64,000 nt of DNA from Pararhizobium sp. IMCC21322 (GTDB lineage Bacteria > Pseudomonadota > Alphaproteobacteria > Rhizobiales > GCA-2746425), in assembly GCF_030758295.1 (NCBI RefSeq), contig NZ_CP132335.1, positions 4,316,412 to 4,380,411 of the forward strand, in the 5' to 3' direction. Below the pieces are notes generated by a model. It was not told where the DNA came from. It made no database searches and saw only the letters and a program-made list of their open reading frames with translations. Position 1 is the stretch's first letter. The number at the start of each line of letters is the position of its first letter. The position numbers and the translations under genes were made by a program. This document shows positions 43,387-51,826 of this stretch, in pieces.

Positions 43387-44283
43387 ATGTTCCAGACCAC
43401 GCCTCCCGCTTCCTCCGAAAAACGTGTCGATGCGCGTATTCCGGATCGGGCCGGTGTCGGGCTGAAAGCGGAACATTACTCAGACATACTTAATCTGAAA
43501 CCCGATCTTGGCTGGTTTGAGGTTCACCCCGAAAACTATATGGGCGCTGGTGGCCCGCCACATCATTTTCTTGAAAGCATCCGCGAGCATTATCCGCTTT
43601 CCTTGCATGGGGTGGGACTATCCATTGGCGGAGAAGGCGCTTTAAACCAGGAACATCTTGGTCGCCTTAAAGACCTCAACGAACGTTATCAGCCCGGATT
43701 GTTTTCCGAGCATCTGGCCTGGTCCAGCCATGAGACCCATTTTCTCAACGATCTGCTGCCTGTTCCTTATACTGAACAGACCCTTGCGCGCGTCATAGAT
43801 CATATCGACGAAGTACAGCAGTTCATTGGACGGCAAATGCTGCTGGAAAACCCCTCGCTCTATGTGGCTTTCGATCAGTCTTCCATGAGCGAAATAGAAT
43901 TTCTCACCCGCATCACCGATCAAACCGGCTGTGGGCTGCTGCTGGATGTGAACAACGTCTATGTAAGCGCCACGAATCAGCAATATGATCCACAAAAATA
44001 CATCGCCCAGTTCCCCTTACATATAGTCGGCGAAATTCATCTGGGCGGCCATGCCCCGGATAAGGATGAAACCGGTGCGCCATTGCTGATCGACGCTCAT
44101 GACCGAGCCGTTGATGAAGCCGTCTGGGCCTTGTATGAACGAACCATTGTTCTTGGTGGGCCACGCCCGACCTTGATTGAATGGGATAATGATGTGCCTG
44201 ATTTTGCGACACTTCTGGATCAGGCCAAACAGGCTGAGCTGATAATGGAGCGTAATCCGCTGCTTGGCCGGCGTCATGGCTAG
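43387..44283 (+). CDS. bufB: DUF692 MNIO-type modifying enzyme (BufB)
   Basis: This 298-residue protein belongs to the UPF0276/DUF692 family of TIM-barrel multinuclear non-heme iron enzymes. Candidate metal ligands are H74 (SLHGVGL), E154 (LLENPS), D187 (LLLDVNN), H218 (GEIHLGG), H222 and E265 (LIEWDND). In bufferins the enzyme, with its partner, turns cysteines of the BufA core into modified sulfur groups, reported as thiooxazoles. Length is normal and ligands look intact. The stop overlaps the bufC start by 8 nt. Confidence 0.88.
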   Translation: MFQTTPPASSEKRVDARIPDRAGVGLKAEHYSDILNLKPDLGWFEVHPENYMGAGGPPHHFLESIREHYPLSLHGVGLSIGGEGALNQEHLGRLKDLNERYQPGLFSEHLAWSSHETHFLNDLLPVPYTEQTLARVIDHIDEVQQFIGRQMLLENPSLYVAFDQSSMSEIEFLTRITDQTGCGLLLDVNNVYVSATNQQYDPQKYIAQFPLHIVGEIHLGGHAPDKDETGAPLLIDAHDRAVDEAVWALYERTIVLGGPRPTLIEWDNDVPDFATLLDQAKQAELIMERNPLLGRRHG

Positions 44284-45040
44284 CGAAAGCCTGCGCCCAT
44301 TTGCTGAAGCGCTTTTACAGCCTGGCAGCCCCGTGCCTGATGGCGTCACAAACCCCGATGGCGTTCCGGCAACAAAGCGGTTTGATGTCTATCGCAATAA
44401 TGTCATTGTCAGTCTCATTGATGCGCTTGCGAGCCGTTTTCCGGTGGTTCAAACCCTTGTAGGTGAAGAGTTTTTTCAGGCTGCAGCAAGAGAATTCGCA
44501 ATCAATCACCCGCCAGCATCTCCGGTCATGTTGCATTACGGGACCGGGTTTCCCGACTTTCTGGACGGGTTCCCACCCGCAGCCTCCGTGCCTTATCTGG
44601 GCGATGTGGCGCGGCTGGAAAGCGCGCGACGGGCTGCCTACCATGCAGAAAATGCGCAACCGCTGGACCCGGCTCAGCTTGAACAGATCGCACCTGACCA
44701 GTTTGAGGTTCTTACATTTCAAACACACCCATCCCTGTCTTTGATTGAGTCTGACTACGCCATTTTATCAATCTGGCAGGCTAACAGTCAGGGCAGCGCG
44801 TTGGATGTTCCAATCGCTACACCGCAATCAATTCTGATCTGTCGCCCCATGCTGGAGGTCGAAGTTCGCGGCCTGCCTCAAGGCGCATATGCTTTTCTAT
44901 CCGCCTTGCAACAAGGCGGTACACTTGGTGCAGCAGCCCAGGCAGGGCTTCTGTCCAATCCTGCCTTCGATCTGGCAAGCACATTAACCGGTGCCCTGTC
45001 AGCGGGCGTCTTCACTGATTTTAAAATAACAAAAATATAG
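44276..45040 (+). CDS. bufC: DUF2063 partner protein (BufC)
   Basis: This 254-residue protein has the DUF2063 N-terminal part (about 1-105: FDVYRNNVIVSLIDALASRFPVV, then REFAINHPPASPVMLHYG) and a C-terminal part that may recognise the precursor. The family works with DUF692 enzymes as the substrate-recognition partner in bufferin and related RiPP routes. Its ATG lies inside the bufB stop region (ATGGCTAG), so translation is coupled. The longer 44264 start in the same frame is a TTG and less likely. Confidence 0.87.
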   Translation: MASESLRPFAEALLQPGSPVPDGVTNPDGVPATKRFDVYRNNVIVSLIDALASRFPVVQTLVGEEFFQAAAREFAINHPPASPVMLHYGTGFPDFLDGFPPAASVPYLGDVARLESARRAAYHAENAQPLDPAQLEQIAPDQFEVLTFQTHPSLSLIESDYAILSIWQANSQGSALDVPIATPQSILICRPMLEVEVRGLPQGAYAFLSALQQGGTLGAAAQAGLLSNPAFDLASTLTGALSAGVFTDFKITKI

Positions 45041-45053
45041 TTTGGGGACTTCC

Positions 45054-45620
45054 ATGAACGGCATAATCGATTCACTCACATGGCTGCATGACCGGGTATT
45101 TGGCGCGCTGGAAATTGAGACACAGGACTGGTTCCTGGGCCTGGCTGCCAGATTTGTCTTTGCAGCAACTCTGCTGATCTATTTTTGGAAGTCAGCGGCA
45201 ACGAAACTCGGTGACGGAATTCTTGGTTTCATAACGCCATCCAGCGGAGCCTACATTCAGATTTTCCCCAAAGCCTTTGAAGCTGCCGGGTATGACAGTT
45301 CTGCCCTTGCTCTGCATTATCATCTGATTGTCATTCTTGGCACATGGGCCGAATTTATTTTGCCCGCCCTCATTGTCATTGGCTTGTTTACCCGTCTTGC
45401 GAGCCTGGCCTTCATTGGCTTTATTGCGGTGATGACCATTGTCGACATTACCGGTCATGGAGCTGATGCAACAACCATTGGTGCATGGTTCGATGGTGAT
45501 CCGGCATCTCTCATCATGGATCAACGGGCCTTCTGGATTTTTGTGCTTCTGGTGCTGGTCATTAAAGGCGGTGGCAAATTATCGGTGGATTTCCTTCTTG
45601 GGCGATCCAGAGGCTACTGA
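45054..45620 (+). CDS. bufD: DoxX-family membrane protein of the buf operon
   Basis: This 188-residue protein has four hydrophobic segments (about 30-48, 85-108, 115-135 and 160-182) with the DoxX-like pattern FVFAATLLIYFWKSAATKLGDG. DoxX proteins accompany DUF2282-DUF692-DUF2063 clusters; their role is unclear, perhaps electron supply or membrane handling of the product. The ATG has GGGGA 7 nt upstream and lies 13 nt after the bufC stop. The name bufD follows the gene order used for bufferin operons and should be checked. Confidence 0.75.
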   Translation: MNGIIDSLTWLHDRVFGALEIETQDWFLGLAARFVFAATLLIYFWKSAATKLGDGILGFITPSSGAYIQIFPKAFEAAGYDSSALALHYHLIVILGTWAEFILPALIVIGLFTRLASLAFIGFIAVMTIVDITGHGADATTIGAWFDGDPASLIMDQRAFWIFVLLVLVIKGGGKLSVDFLLGRSRGY

Positions 45621-45641
45621 TTAACACCTGTCTTGAAATGA

Positions 45642-45670
45642 ATGACGCAAGCCGTTACGGCTTGCGTCAT
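45642..45670 (+). promoter_or_regulatory. Perfect hairpin overlapping the ltaE start
   Basis: ATGACGCAAGCC (45642-45653) pairs exactly with GGCTTGCGTCAT (45659-45670) across GTTAC. It closes the buf operon and ends inside the start codon of the next gene, so it may both end buf messages and limit ltaE translation. No T run follows. Confidence 0.55.
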
Positions 45671-46718
45671 GATGTTTGCAAGTGACAATTGGGCCGGTGC
45701 CTGCCCGCAGGTTCAAAAAGCTTTGGCTGATCTCGGGCCGGATGTTGCACCCGCCTATGGTGGTGATGCGTTAAGTGCGTCGGTCAATGCCAGACTTTCC
45801 GAAATTTTTGAAGCGCCTGTTGAGAGCCTTATGGTGGCAACCGGCTCCGCCGCCAATGCATTGGCCCTGGCTCATTTTGCCAAACCCGGCGGCATTACCC
45901 TTGCCCATAAAAACGCTCATGTGATGGTCGATGAATATAACGGGCCGGAGCGTGTCAGCCCCGGCCTGAAAATTCTCGGCCTTTCAGGACACGCAGGCAA
46001 GCTCACCACTGATGGTCTCTGCGATGTGCTGCAACAGTTCCCTGATGGCGTATCACGTCAGGGACGTCTGACCTGCCTGTCGCTCACCCAGGCAACTGAA
46101 CTCGGCCAGTCTTACACGCCAACGGACATTTCCGCTCTCGCGAATCTGGCAAAGCAAATCGGTCTGGGCGTTCATATGGATGGAGCACGCTTTGCAAATG
46201 CCATCGCTCACCTGAATTGTTCGCCCGCTGATCTAACCTGGCGGGCCGGTGTCGATTGCCTGTCACTTGGTTTCACCAAAAACGGGGCCTGGGCCGCAGA
46301 TTTGCTGATCTTCTTTGACGGGCAGTCAAGCGTCGAAGCCGGTTACATACGAAAACAAATGGGCCAGAACTTTTCCAAGCCCCGTTTCATGGCCGCCCAG
46401 ATTCTTGCCATGCTGGAAAACGATACCTGGTTGAAAAATGCTGGACACGCCAACCAGCAAGCAACCAATCTAGCCAACGGCCTTGCTGCCAGCGACAAAT
46501 GTTCCGTGCCCTTGATGCCTCAATCCAATGAAGTCTTTGCCTATTTCGAAGCCCGAGACATTGAGAGATTGCAAACAGCAGGTGCCAGTTTCTATCCCTG
46601 GCCGGACGAAGACATCCCTGACGATCTGAAGCAAGCAGACAAAACCCTGATGCGTCTTGTCTGCAGCTTTGCCACCAGTTCAAAAGATGTCGAGGCTTTC
46701 CTGACCCAACTTGGCTAG
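45669..46718 (+). CDS. ltaE: Low-specificity threonine aldolase family
   Basis: About 349 residues from the ATG at 45669 (45672 equally possible); family members begin MFASDNWAGA, so the earlier in-frame ATG at 45642 in the hairpin is rejected. Motifs: VATGSAANALALAHFAKPG (PLP binding), VHMDGARFANAIAHL and the PLP-lysine in LSLGFTKNGAWAADLL. It splits threonine or allo-threonine to glycine and acetaldehyde. It follows the buf operon but is probably unrelated to it. Confidence 0.9.
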   Translation: MMFASDNWAGACPQVQKALADLGPDVAPAYGGDALSASVNARLSEIFEAPVESLMVATGSAANALALAHFAKPGGITLAHKNAHVMVDEYNGPERVSPGLKILGLSGHAGKLTTDGLCDVLQQFPDGVSRQGRLTCLSLTQATELGQSYTPTDISALANLAKQIGLGVHMDGARFANAIAHLNCSPADLTWRAGVDCLSLGFTKNGAWAADLLIFFDGQSSVEAGYIRKQMGQNFSKPRFMAAQILAMLENDTWLKNAGHANQQATNLANGLAASDKCSVPLMPQSNEVFAYFEARDIERLQTAGASFYPWPDEDIPDDLKQADKTLMRLVCSFATSSKDVEAFLTQLG

Positions 46719-46723
46719 AGCCC

Positions 46724-47071
46724 TCACATCAAAGGCTGGCCATTGGGAACGTCCTGATCAATGGCGGCCAGAACAACAGCCCCTGCCTCATCTTCAAAGC
46801 CCAATGTCAGAACTTCAGACATGAATTTGCCGATCTGGCGCGGCGGGAAATTGACCACCGCCATTACCTTACGCCCGACAAGCATTTCTGGTGTGTAGTG
46901 AACTGTAATCTGAGCCGATGATTTCTTGATGCCAATGGCATCACCAAAATCTATCTTCATCTTGATGGAAGGTTTGCGCGCCTCTGGGTAAGGCTCCGCT
47001 TCCAGAATAGTGCCGATGCGAATGTCGACTTTCAGGAAATCATCGAAAGTGATCTCATTTTTTCGCTGCAT
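46724..47071 (-). CDS. csaA: tRNA-binding domain protein, CsaA-like
   Basis: This 115-residue single-domain protein has an OB-fold tRNA-binding domain: FDDFLKVDIRIGTILEAE and KSSAQITVHYTPEMLVGRKVMAVVNFPPRQIG, with the final SEVLTLGFED. CsaA acts as an export-related chaperone in Bacillus; the alphaproteobacterial proteins are named by similarity only. It is followed on the same strand by proC, 44 nt upstream, likely one operon. Confidence 0.88.
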   Translation of the reverse strand: MQRKNEITFDDFLKVDIRIGTILEAEPYPEARKPSIKMKIDFGDAIGIKKSSAQITVHYTPEMLVGRKVMAVVNFPPRQIGKFMSEVLTLGFEDEAGAVVLAAIDQDVPNGQPLM

Positions 47072-47115
47072 TGTCTGTCGTCCGTTTTCGATGTGCGGTG
47101 AACTGAAAATCGGGT

Positions 47116-47964
47116 TCAGTCGATCACCTTGCCCAACTCAATTGCACGCTTATGCGCGGCCCGAACTGTTTTTTCTATCAATGGAGGCAGACCGTCTGAC
47201 GCCATCAACACTTCCAGTCCGGCAGCAGTGGTGCCGTTCGGCGACGTCACATTCACACGGAGCGTCTCGGCGGTATCGGGAGACTGATTGAGCAATTCGC
47301 CCGCCCCTGAAACAGTTTCGCGAGCCAGTATCATTGCCACATCTTCCGGTAAGCCCAGCGCCACGCCCGCCTGTGCCATGGCTTCCACCAGATGGAACAC
47401 ATAGGCAGGACCACTTCCCGATACGGCTGTCACAGCATTGATGGCTTCTTCGCTGTCGACCCACACGGCCTTGCCAATCGCTGCCAGCAATTCGGCGATG
47501 AATTCCTTCTGCGGTGGTGTCATCTCCTGGGATGGAAACAACCCCGTCACGCCACGTCCTACCAAAGCAGGTGTGTTCGGCATGGACCGGATAACCAGAG
47601 CCTCATCGCCGAATGTTTTGCTTAAAGTTGCAATCGTAATGCCTGCGACCACCGACAGTACAATCATGCCAGTCGCATCTGAGCGGTCAGAAAAACCTGC
47701 CAGGCCCGGCAGCACTTTTTCCATCATCTGGGGTTTGACTGCCAGTATCAGCAGACCCGGCGTCGGCACATCATCTGCACTGTCATGAACGACAACACCC
47801 TGAGCCTGCAACTCTGCCCGTTGGCTGTCGTTGAGGCCGGGGTCGATCACATGCACAGCGCCTTCGGCCAATCCCTTGGACAGCCAGCCCTGCAACATCG
47901 CACCGCCCATCTTGCCTGCGCCAACAAGCACGAGTGGTCGTTCTTTGTCTATGCCAACGCTCAT
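47116..47964 (-). CDS. proC: Pyrroline-5-carboxylate reductase
   Basis: This 282-residue enzyme makes proline from pyrroline-5-carboxylate with NAD(P)H. The N terminus LVLVGAGKMGGAMLQGWL is the dinucleotide fold, RSMPNTPALVGRGVTG follows, and the C-terminal signature VSGAGELL...PNGTTAAGLEVL is diagnostic. It overlaps no gene and lies between csaA and the YbjN-like gene in a tight same-strand cluster, with only 6 nt to the latter. Confidence 0.95.
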   Translation of the reverse strand: MSVGIDKERPLVLVGAGKMGGAMLQGWLSKGLAEGAVHVIDPGLNDSQRAELQAQGVVVHDSADDVPTPGLLILAVKPQMMEKVLPGLAGFSDRSDATGMIVLSVVAGITIATLSKTFGDEALVIRSMPNTPALVGRGVTGLFPSQEMTPPQKEFIAELLAAIGKAVWVDSEEAINAVTAVSGSGPAYVFHLVEAMAQAGVALGLPEDVAMILARETVSGAGELLNQSPDTAETLRVNVTSPNGTTAAGLEVLMASDGLPPLIEKTVRAAHKRAIELGKVID

Positions 47965-47970
47965 AGCGGA

Positions 47971-48471
47971 TCAGGCCTCGCCGATGGTTTCAAACAAGGT
48001 ACCAGCCAAGGCGTCCGGTGCTGATTTTCCGGCCCAGAGAATAAACTGAAACGCTTGGTAGTAACGTTCGCACGCTTCAACGGACCCGGACAAAAGCGCT
48101 TCCAGCTGCTGATGTGTTGGCTCCACACCGCCTGACAACAGCAGAGACTGACGAAACATCACCACGCCTTCTTCGGCCCATAAATCAAAATGGCCCATCC
48201 AGAGCTGCTCATTCACCAGAGCAAGCAGACGAATAATTTCTCCGCGATGTTTGTCAGTAACCTTGGCATCAAAGGCACAGGCCAGATGCAATGCCTCCAC
48301 CTCTTCCATCCATGAAAAAGAGACATGATAGTCGCACCAGCTGCCAACCACGGTAATGGTTATTTCGTCTTCACCCGAGCGCTCAAATACCCAATCATTC
48401 AGACCAGCTAATTGCTCTATGAAATCGACAGGGTTTGCATCACGCTCAAATTCGACGTCGAGCATACTCAT
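47971..48471 (-). CDS. YbjN-domain protein
   Basis: This 166-residue protein matches the YbjN family (FVERSGEDEITITVVGSWCDYHVSFSWMEEVEALHLACAFDAKV and EVIRLLALVNEQLWMGHFDLW in fragments). The family includes multicopy suppressors of temperature and stress defects; no molecular activity is known. It is the first gene of the ybjN-proC-csaA group. Two palindromes lie just upstream (48500-48536). Confidence 0.82.
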   Translation of the reverse strand: MSMLDVEFERDANPVDFIEQLAGLNDWVFERSGEDEITITVVGSWCDYHVSFSWMEEVEALHLACAFDAKVTDKHRGEIIRLLALVNEQLWMGHFDLWAEEGVVMFRQSLLLSGGVEPTHQQLEALLSGSVEACERYYQAFQFILWAGKSAPDALAGTLFETIGEA

Positions 48472-48499
48472 GGGAAACTCCCGCTGCTGCCTCGTTACG

Positions 48500-48536
48500 T
48501 AAGGGTTAGAATCAACCCTTAGCCCACTATATAGTG
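48500..48536. promoter_or_regulatory. Two palindromes upstream of the YbjN-like gene
   Basis: TAAGGGTT-AGAATC-AACCCTTA (48500-48521) is followed 3 nt later by the perfect 12-nt CACTATATAGTG (48525-48536). Both could be operator sites for the minus-strand operon starting at 48471. Confidence 0.5.
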
Positions 48537-48639
48537 TGGCAAGTATGTGACGATACTATTTATACGCTGGCAGAGCGTTTCCTGTGGACGAATCGGGATA
48601 ACACTCCGCCCGTTTTGCGGCTCGGGCAAAGGCCGTTTG

Positions 48640-48945
48640 TCAGGTTGGTTTTTTGGCCGCAGGTTTACGGCTGGTTGTGCGTTTGGCAGCTTTCAGACTG
48701 CCGATTTCGTCGCGCAATGCCTGCAAATCGGCCCGCAATGTATCATTTTCATCGCGTGCCATTGCAGCCATATCCCGTACGGCCTCAAACTCTTCCCGTT
48801 GCACCAGATCCATATCCGACAGCAATCGTTCCAACTGACTTTTCACCGCTGTTTCAGCTTCCCGGCGCACGCCCTGGGCAACACCAGCGGCATCAGTTGC
48901 CAGTTTTGCGATCTCATCGAGTAGACGACCTGAATTTCGTGCCAT
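48640..48945 (-). CDS. ubiK: UbiK accessory factor
   Basis: This 101-residue protein is a coiled coil (about 10-88) with the UbiK/BMFP signature RLLSDMDLVQREEFEAVRDMA and a basic Lys/Ala tail. UbiK is an accessory factor of ubiquinone synthesis under aerobic growth and forms a complex with UbiJ in E. coli; it also fuses membranes in vitro. It is divergent from lgt, a pairing common in alphaproteobacteria. Confidence 0.88.
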   Translation of the reverse strand: MARNSGRLLDEIAKLATDAAGVAQGVRREAETAVKSQLERLLSDMDLVQREEFEAVRDMAAMARDENDTLRADLQALRDEIGSLKAAKRTTSRKPAAKKPT

Positions 48946-49077
48946 AATAAAAATCCCTTGTTGTGCAGCTTATATGCGTCTTTCTGCGTCTAATCTCAAG
49001 GTTCAGCGACAAAACACCTGACAGGATGCAAACGTCAGATTAGAAGCAATGACATTCGCAATAGATTTGGTTGATTT

Positions 49078-49896
49078 GTGTCCACATTCGTTTTGCCCTT
49101 CCCGATGATAGATCCGGTGTTGATTGAGTTCGGCCCGCTTGCCATTCGCTGGTATGCCCTTGGCTATATTGCCGGCATCCTTATTGGCTGGTGGTACGCG
49201 CGCCGTCTGGTTTCAAACGAACATTTGTGGGCCCCGGCCCAGCCAGCCATGTCCCGCCAAGCCGTTGATGACTTCCTGCTTTGGATGACGCTTGGCGTCA
49301 TTCTGGGTGGTCGCATCGGCTATGTGCTATTTTATAATTTCGACGTCTATCTCAACAATCCATTGGAGGCGCTGAAACTGTGGCAGGGCGGAATGTCCTT
49401 CCATGGCGGCTTCATTGGCTCAATTCTGGCGATCATTCTGTTTGCGCGCAGTCGGGGTGTACGTCTTTGGTCCTTGCTTGATATTTGCGCCATCTGCACG
49501 CCATTTGGCCTGTTCTTTGGCCGTCTGGCAAATTTCATCAATGCGGAACTCTGGGGCCGTCCCTCATCTGCACCATGGGCGATGGTGTTCCCCAGTGCCG
49601 GCCCAGAACCACGCCACCCCAGCCAATTATATGAAGCCGCGTTGGAGGGGATAATCCTGTTTGCCGTGTTGTGGGGTCTGGCGCATCTGTTTGGTGCCTT
49701 CAAGAAGCCGGGTCTGATTGCTGGCACTTTTACGGCTGGCTATGGCCTGTCACGGTTCATCGTAGAGTTTTTTCGCGAGCCGGACGCGCATATCGGCTTT
49801 CTCAGCGGATGGCTCACCATGGGCATGCTGCTTTCCCTGCCAATGATCGCGCTCGGGCTTTGGGGCATCATTGGGTCCCGCAAGAGAACCCTTTAA
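49078..49896 (+). CDS. lgt: Phosphatidylglycerol:prolipoprotein diacylglyceryl transferase
   Basis: This 272-residue membrane enzyme adds diacylglyceryl to the lipobox Cys of prolipoproteins, the first step of lipoprotein maturation. About seven membrane segments are seen. Signatures are HGGFIGS (about 108-114) and [13 protein letters not shown] (about 148-160), with the catalytic-region residues in [10 protein letters not shown]. The start is GTG at 49078; an in-frame Met at residue 10 is an alternative. Confidence 0.95.
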   Translation: MSTFVLPFPMIDPVLIEFGPLAIRWYALGYIAGILIGWWYARRLVSNEHLWAPAQPAMSRQAVDDFLLWMTLGVILGGRIGYVLFYNFDVYLNNPLEALKLWQGGMSFHGGFIGSILAIILFARSRGVRLWSLLDICAICTPFGLFFGRLANFINAELWGRPSSAPWAMVFPSAGPEPRHPSQLYEAALEGIILFAVLWGLAHLFGAFKKPGLIAGTFTAGYGLSRFIVEFFREPDAHIGFLSGWLTMGMLLSLPMIALGLWGIIGSRKRTL

Positions 49897-49908
49897 ACCG
49901 GGGCCATA

Positions 49909-50988
49909 ATGGCTGATCTGAAGACCCGCATCCTGGAAGATATTGCACTGACCGGGCCCATGCCCCTGTCACGTTACATGAATCTGTGTCTGGGGGACCC
50001 CGTTTCCGGCTACTACATGACCCGCGATCCGTTCGGTCATGGGGGCGATTTCACCACGGCTCCGGAAGTCAGCCAGATGTTCGGCGAACTCGTTGGTGCC
50101 TGGCTTGTCGCCGCTTGGCAAGCTCTGGGCCGCCCATCGCGAACACGTTTGGCAGAGTTGGGGCCTGGGCGCGGCACCTTGATGGCCGATTGTCTGCGCA
50201 GCCTGGCTCTGGAACCTGATCTTATGCGTGGTCTGGAAATCGACATGGTGGACATGAGCCCCACACTTATAGCCGCCCAGCAAGAAAAACTGTCAAAGGT
50301 CCCCTGCCCGGTTCGTTGGCATGGCACCTTGCCCGACAGCGATCTTCCGACTTTGTTGATTGCCAATGAATTCTTTGACGCTCTGCCAGTTCATATTCTC
50401 GTAAAAACGGAAAAGGGCATCGCAGAACGCCACATTACTGCATCGCAGGAGGGCAAGCTTGGTTTCGCTGATCTTCCGACCAAACTGCAAATCAGCCAGG
50501 GCCAAATCGATGCAATCCCCACCGGGACCGTGTTTGAACTATCCCCGGAGCGCTGTGATGTTGCCAAGAATATCGCTGCCGGGATCAAAGCAAATGGCGG
50601 CGCCGCTCTCCTGATCGATTATGGCTATGTCCAGCCTAAAACCGGCGCAACCTTCCAGGCCCTTACAAATCACCAAATGGTGGACCCGCTGGATCAACCG
50701 GGGGAGGCCGACCTGACCGCCCTTGTTGATTTCACATCCTTGGAAAAATGCTTCAAATCAATGGATATCCACGTGTCCGAACCGGTCAGCCAGATGGACT
50801 TTTTGCTGAATCTGGGACTTCTGGAAAGGGCCGGGCAATTGGGCTCAGGTCAATCGCAGGAGATGCAAACCGGCCTTCAGCAGGCTGTGACCCGTCTCGT
50901 ATCCCCGGACGAAATGGGGACCCTCTTCAAGGTTCTGGCAGCGGCAAGTTTCGATGATCCGATGCCCGGCTTCCAGAAATCATCTTGA
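49909..50988 (+). CDS. MidA/NDUFAF7-like SAM methyltransferase (DUF185)
   Basis: This 359-residue protein has a SAM-binding glycine motif in LAELGPGRGTLMAD (about 80-93) and the family strings FTTAPEVSQMFGELVGAW (near 45-62) and LIANEFFDALPVHI (near 150). The mitochondrial homologue NDUFAF7/MidA methylates Arg of complex I subunit NDUFS2 and is needed for its assembly. The gene follows lgt with 12 nt between and overlaps the frame of pgeF, so lgt-midA-pgeF are cotranscribed. Confidence 0.87.
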   Translation: MADLKTRILEDIALTGPMPLSRYMNLCLGDPVSGYYMTRDPFGHGGDFTTAPEVSQMFGELVGAWLVAAWQALGRPSRTRLAELGPGRGTLMADCLRSLALEPDLMRGLEIDMVDMSPTLIAAQQEKLSKVPCPVRWHGTLPDSDLPTLLIANEFFDALPVHILVKTEKGIAERHITASQEGKLGFADLPTKLQISQGQIDAIPTGTVFELSPERCDVAKNIAAGIKANGGAALLIDYGYVQPKTGATFQALTNHQMVDPLDQPGEADLTALVDFTSLEKCFKSMDIHVSEPVSQMDFLLNLGLLERAGQLGSGQSQEMQTGLQQAVTRLVSPDEMGTLFKVLAAASFDDPMPGFQKSS

Positions 50989-51019
50989 TTTTACCCCATC
51001 AATCCGGTCACCTGTGCCA

Positions 51020-51808
51020 ATGATAAAAACCTTTGTCCCTGCCCCGTTCACGACTCACCCAGCCCTTGAAGGCGGTGGAATCCTGCACGGCTTCTTCGGC
51101 CGTCAGGGCGGCATCTCAAAAGGAATTTATGACAATCTGAACTGCGGCGTCGGGTCAGATGATCTGCAGGCCCATGTCCTGCACAATCGACAGGTGCTGA
51201 CACAAACGCTCGTTGGAGCAGACCGACCACTGATTACACCCTACCAGATTCACAGCCCCAAATGTCTGGTTGTCACAGGCCCTTGGCCAAATGGGGAATC
51301 AGAACAATGCGACGCCTTGGCAACGACAACGCCCGATATTGTTCTGGCGGTCGGCTCAGCAGATTGCGGTCCGGTCCTGTTTGCCGATGCGGACAACCGT
51401 GTCGTGGGAGCGGCTCATTCCGGCTGGAAAGGGGCCATTGGCGGCGTATTGGAAAGTACGATTGCACAAATGGAGGCTCTTGGTGCAAAGCGTGATCGCA
51501 TCAGTGCGGTTCTCGGGCCTACCATTTCGCAGAAGTCCTATGAGGTTGGCGCAGAATTCCGCGAGACATTCCTTCAGCATGACGCCAGGAATTCAGTCTA
51601 CTTCGCCGAAGGGGCCAAGGAAGGGCACTTTCAATTTGGTCTGCCGTCCTACATTGTTGACAGATTAAATGCCTGCGGACTTGCCAAGGCGGAATGGACC
51701 GGTCAATGTACCTACCTTGAGGAAACGGCGTTTTTCAGCTATCGCCGCACCACACACCGACAAGAGCCAGATTATGGCCGCCAACTAGCTGCAATTTCAA
51801 TCACCTGA
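51020..51808 (+). CDS. pgeF: Peptidoglycan editing factor, laccase-domain family (PgeF)
   Basis: About 262 residues from the ATG at 51020 (MIKTFVPAPF); the frame extends to 50954. Catalytic and metal features are YQIHSPKCLV, GSADCGPVLFADA and AAHSGWKGAIGGVLES, with YLEETAFFSYRR at the end. The family includes PgeF, which removes L-Ser wrongly placed in peptidoglycan stem peptides in E. coli. It is sometimes annotated polyphenol oxidase. It follows the MidA-like gene closely. Confidence 0.9.
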   Translation: MIKTFVPAPFTTHPALEGGGILHGFFGRQGGISKGIYDNLNCGVGSDDLQAHVLHNRQVLTQTLVGADRPLITPYQIHSPKCLVVTGPWPNGESEQCDALATTTPDIVLAVGSADCGPVLFADADNRVVGAAHSGWKGAIGGVLESTIAQMEALGAKRDRISAVLGPTISQKSYEVGAEFRETFLQHDARNSVYFAEGAKEGHFQFGLPSYIVDRLNACGLAKAEWTGQCTYLEETAFFSYRRTTHRQEPDYGRQLAAISIT

Positions 51809-51826
51809 TCAAATGCGAGAAAGCTC

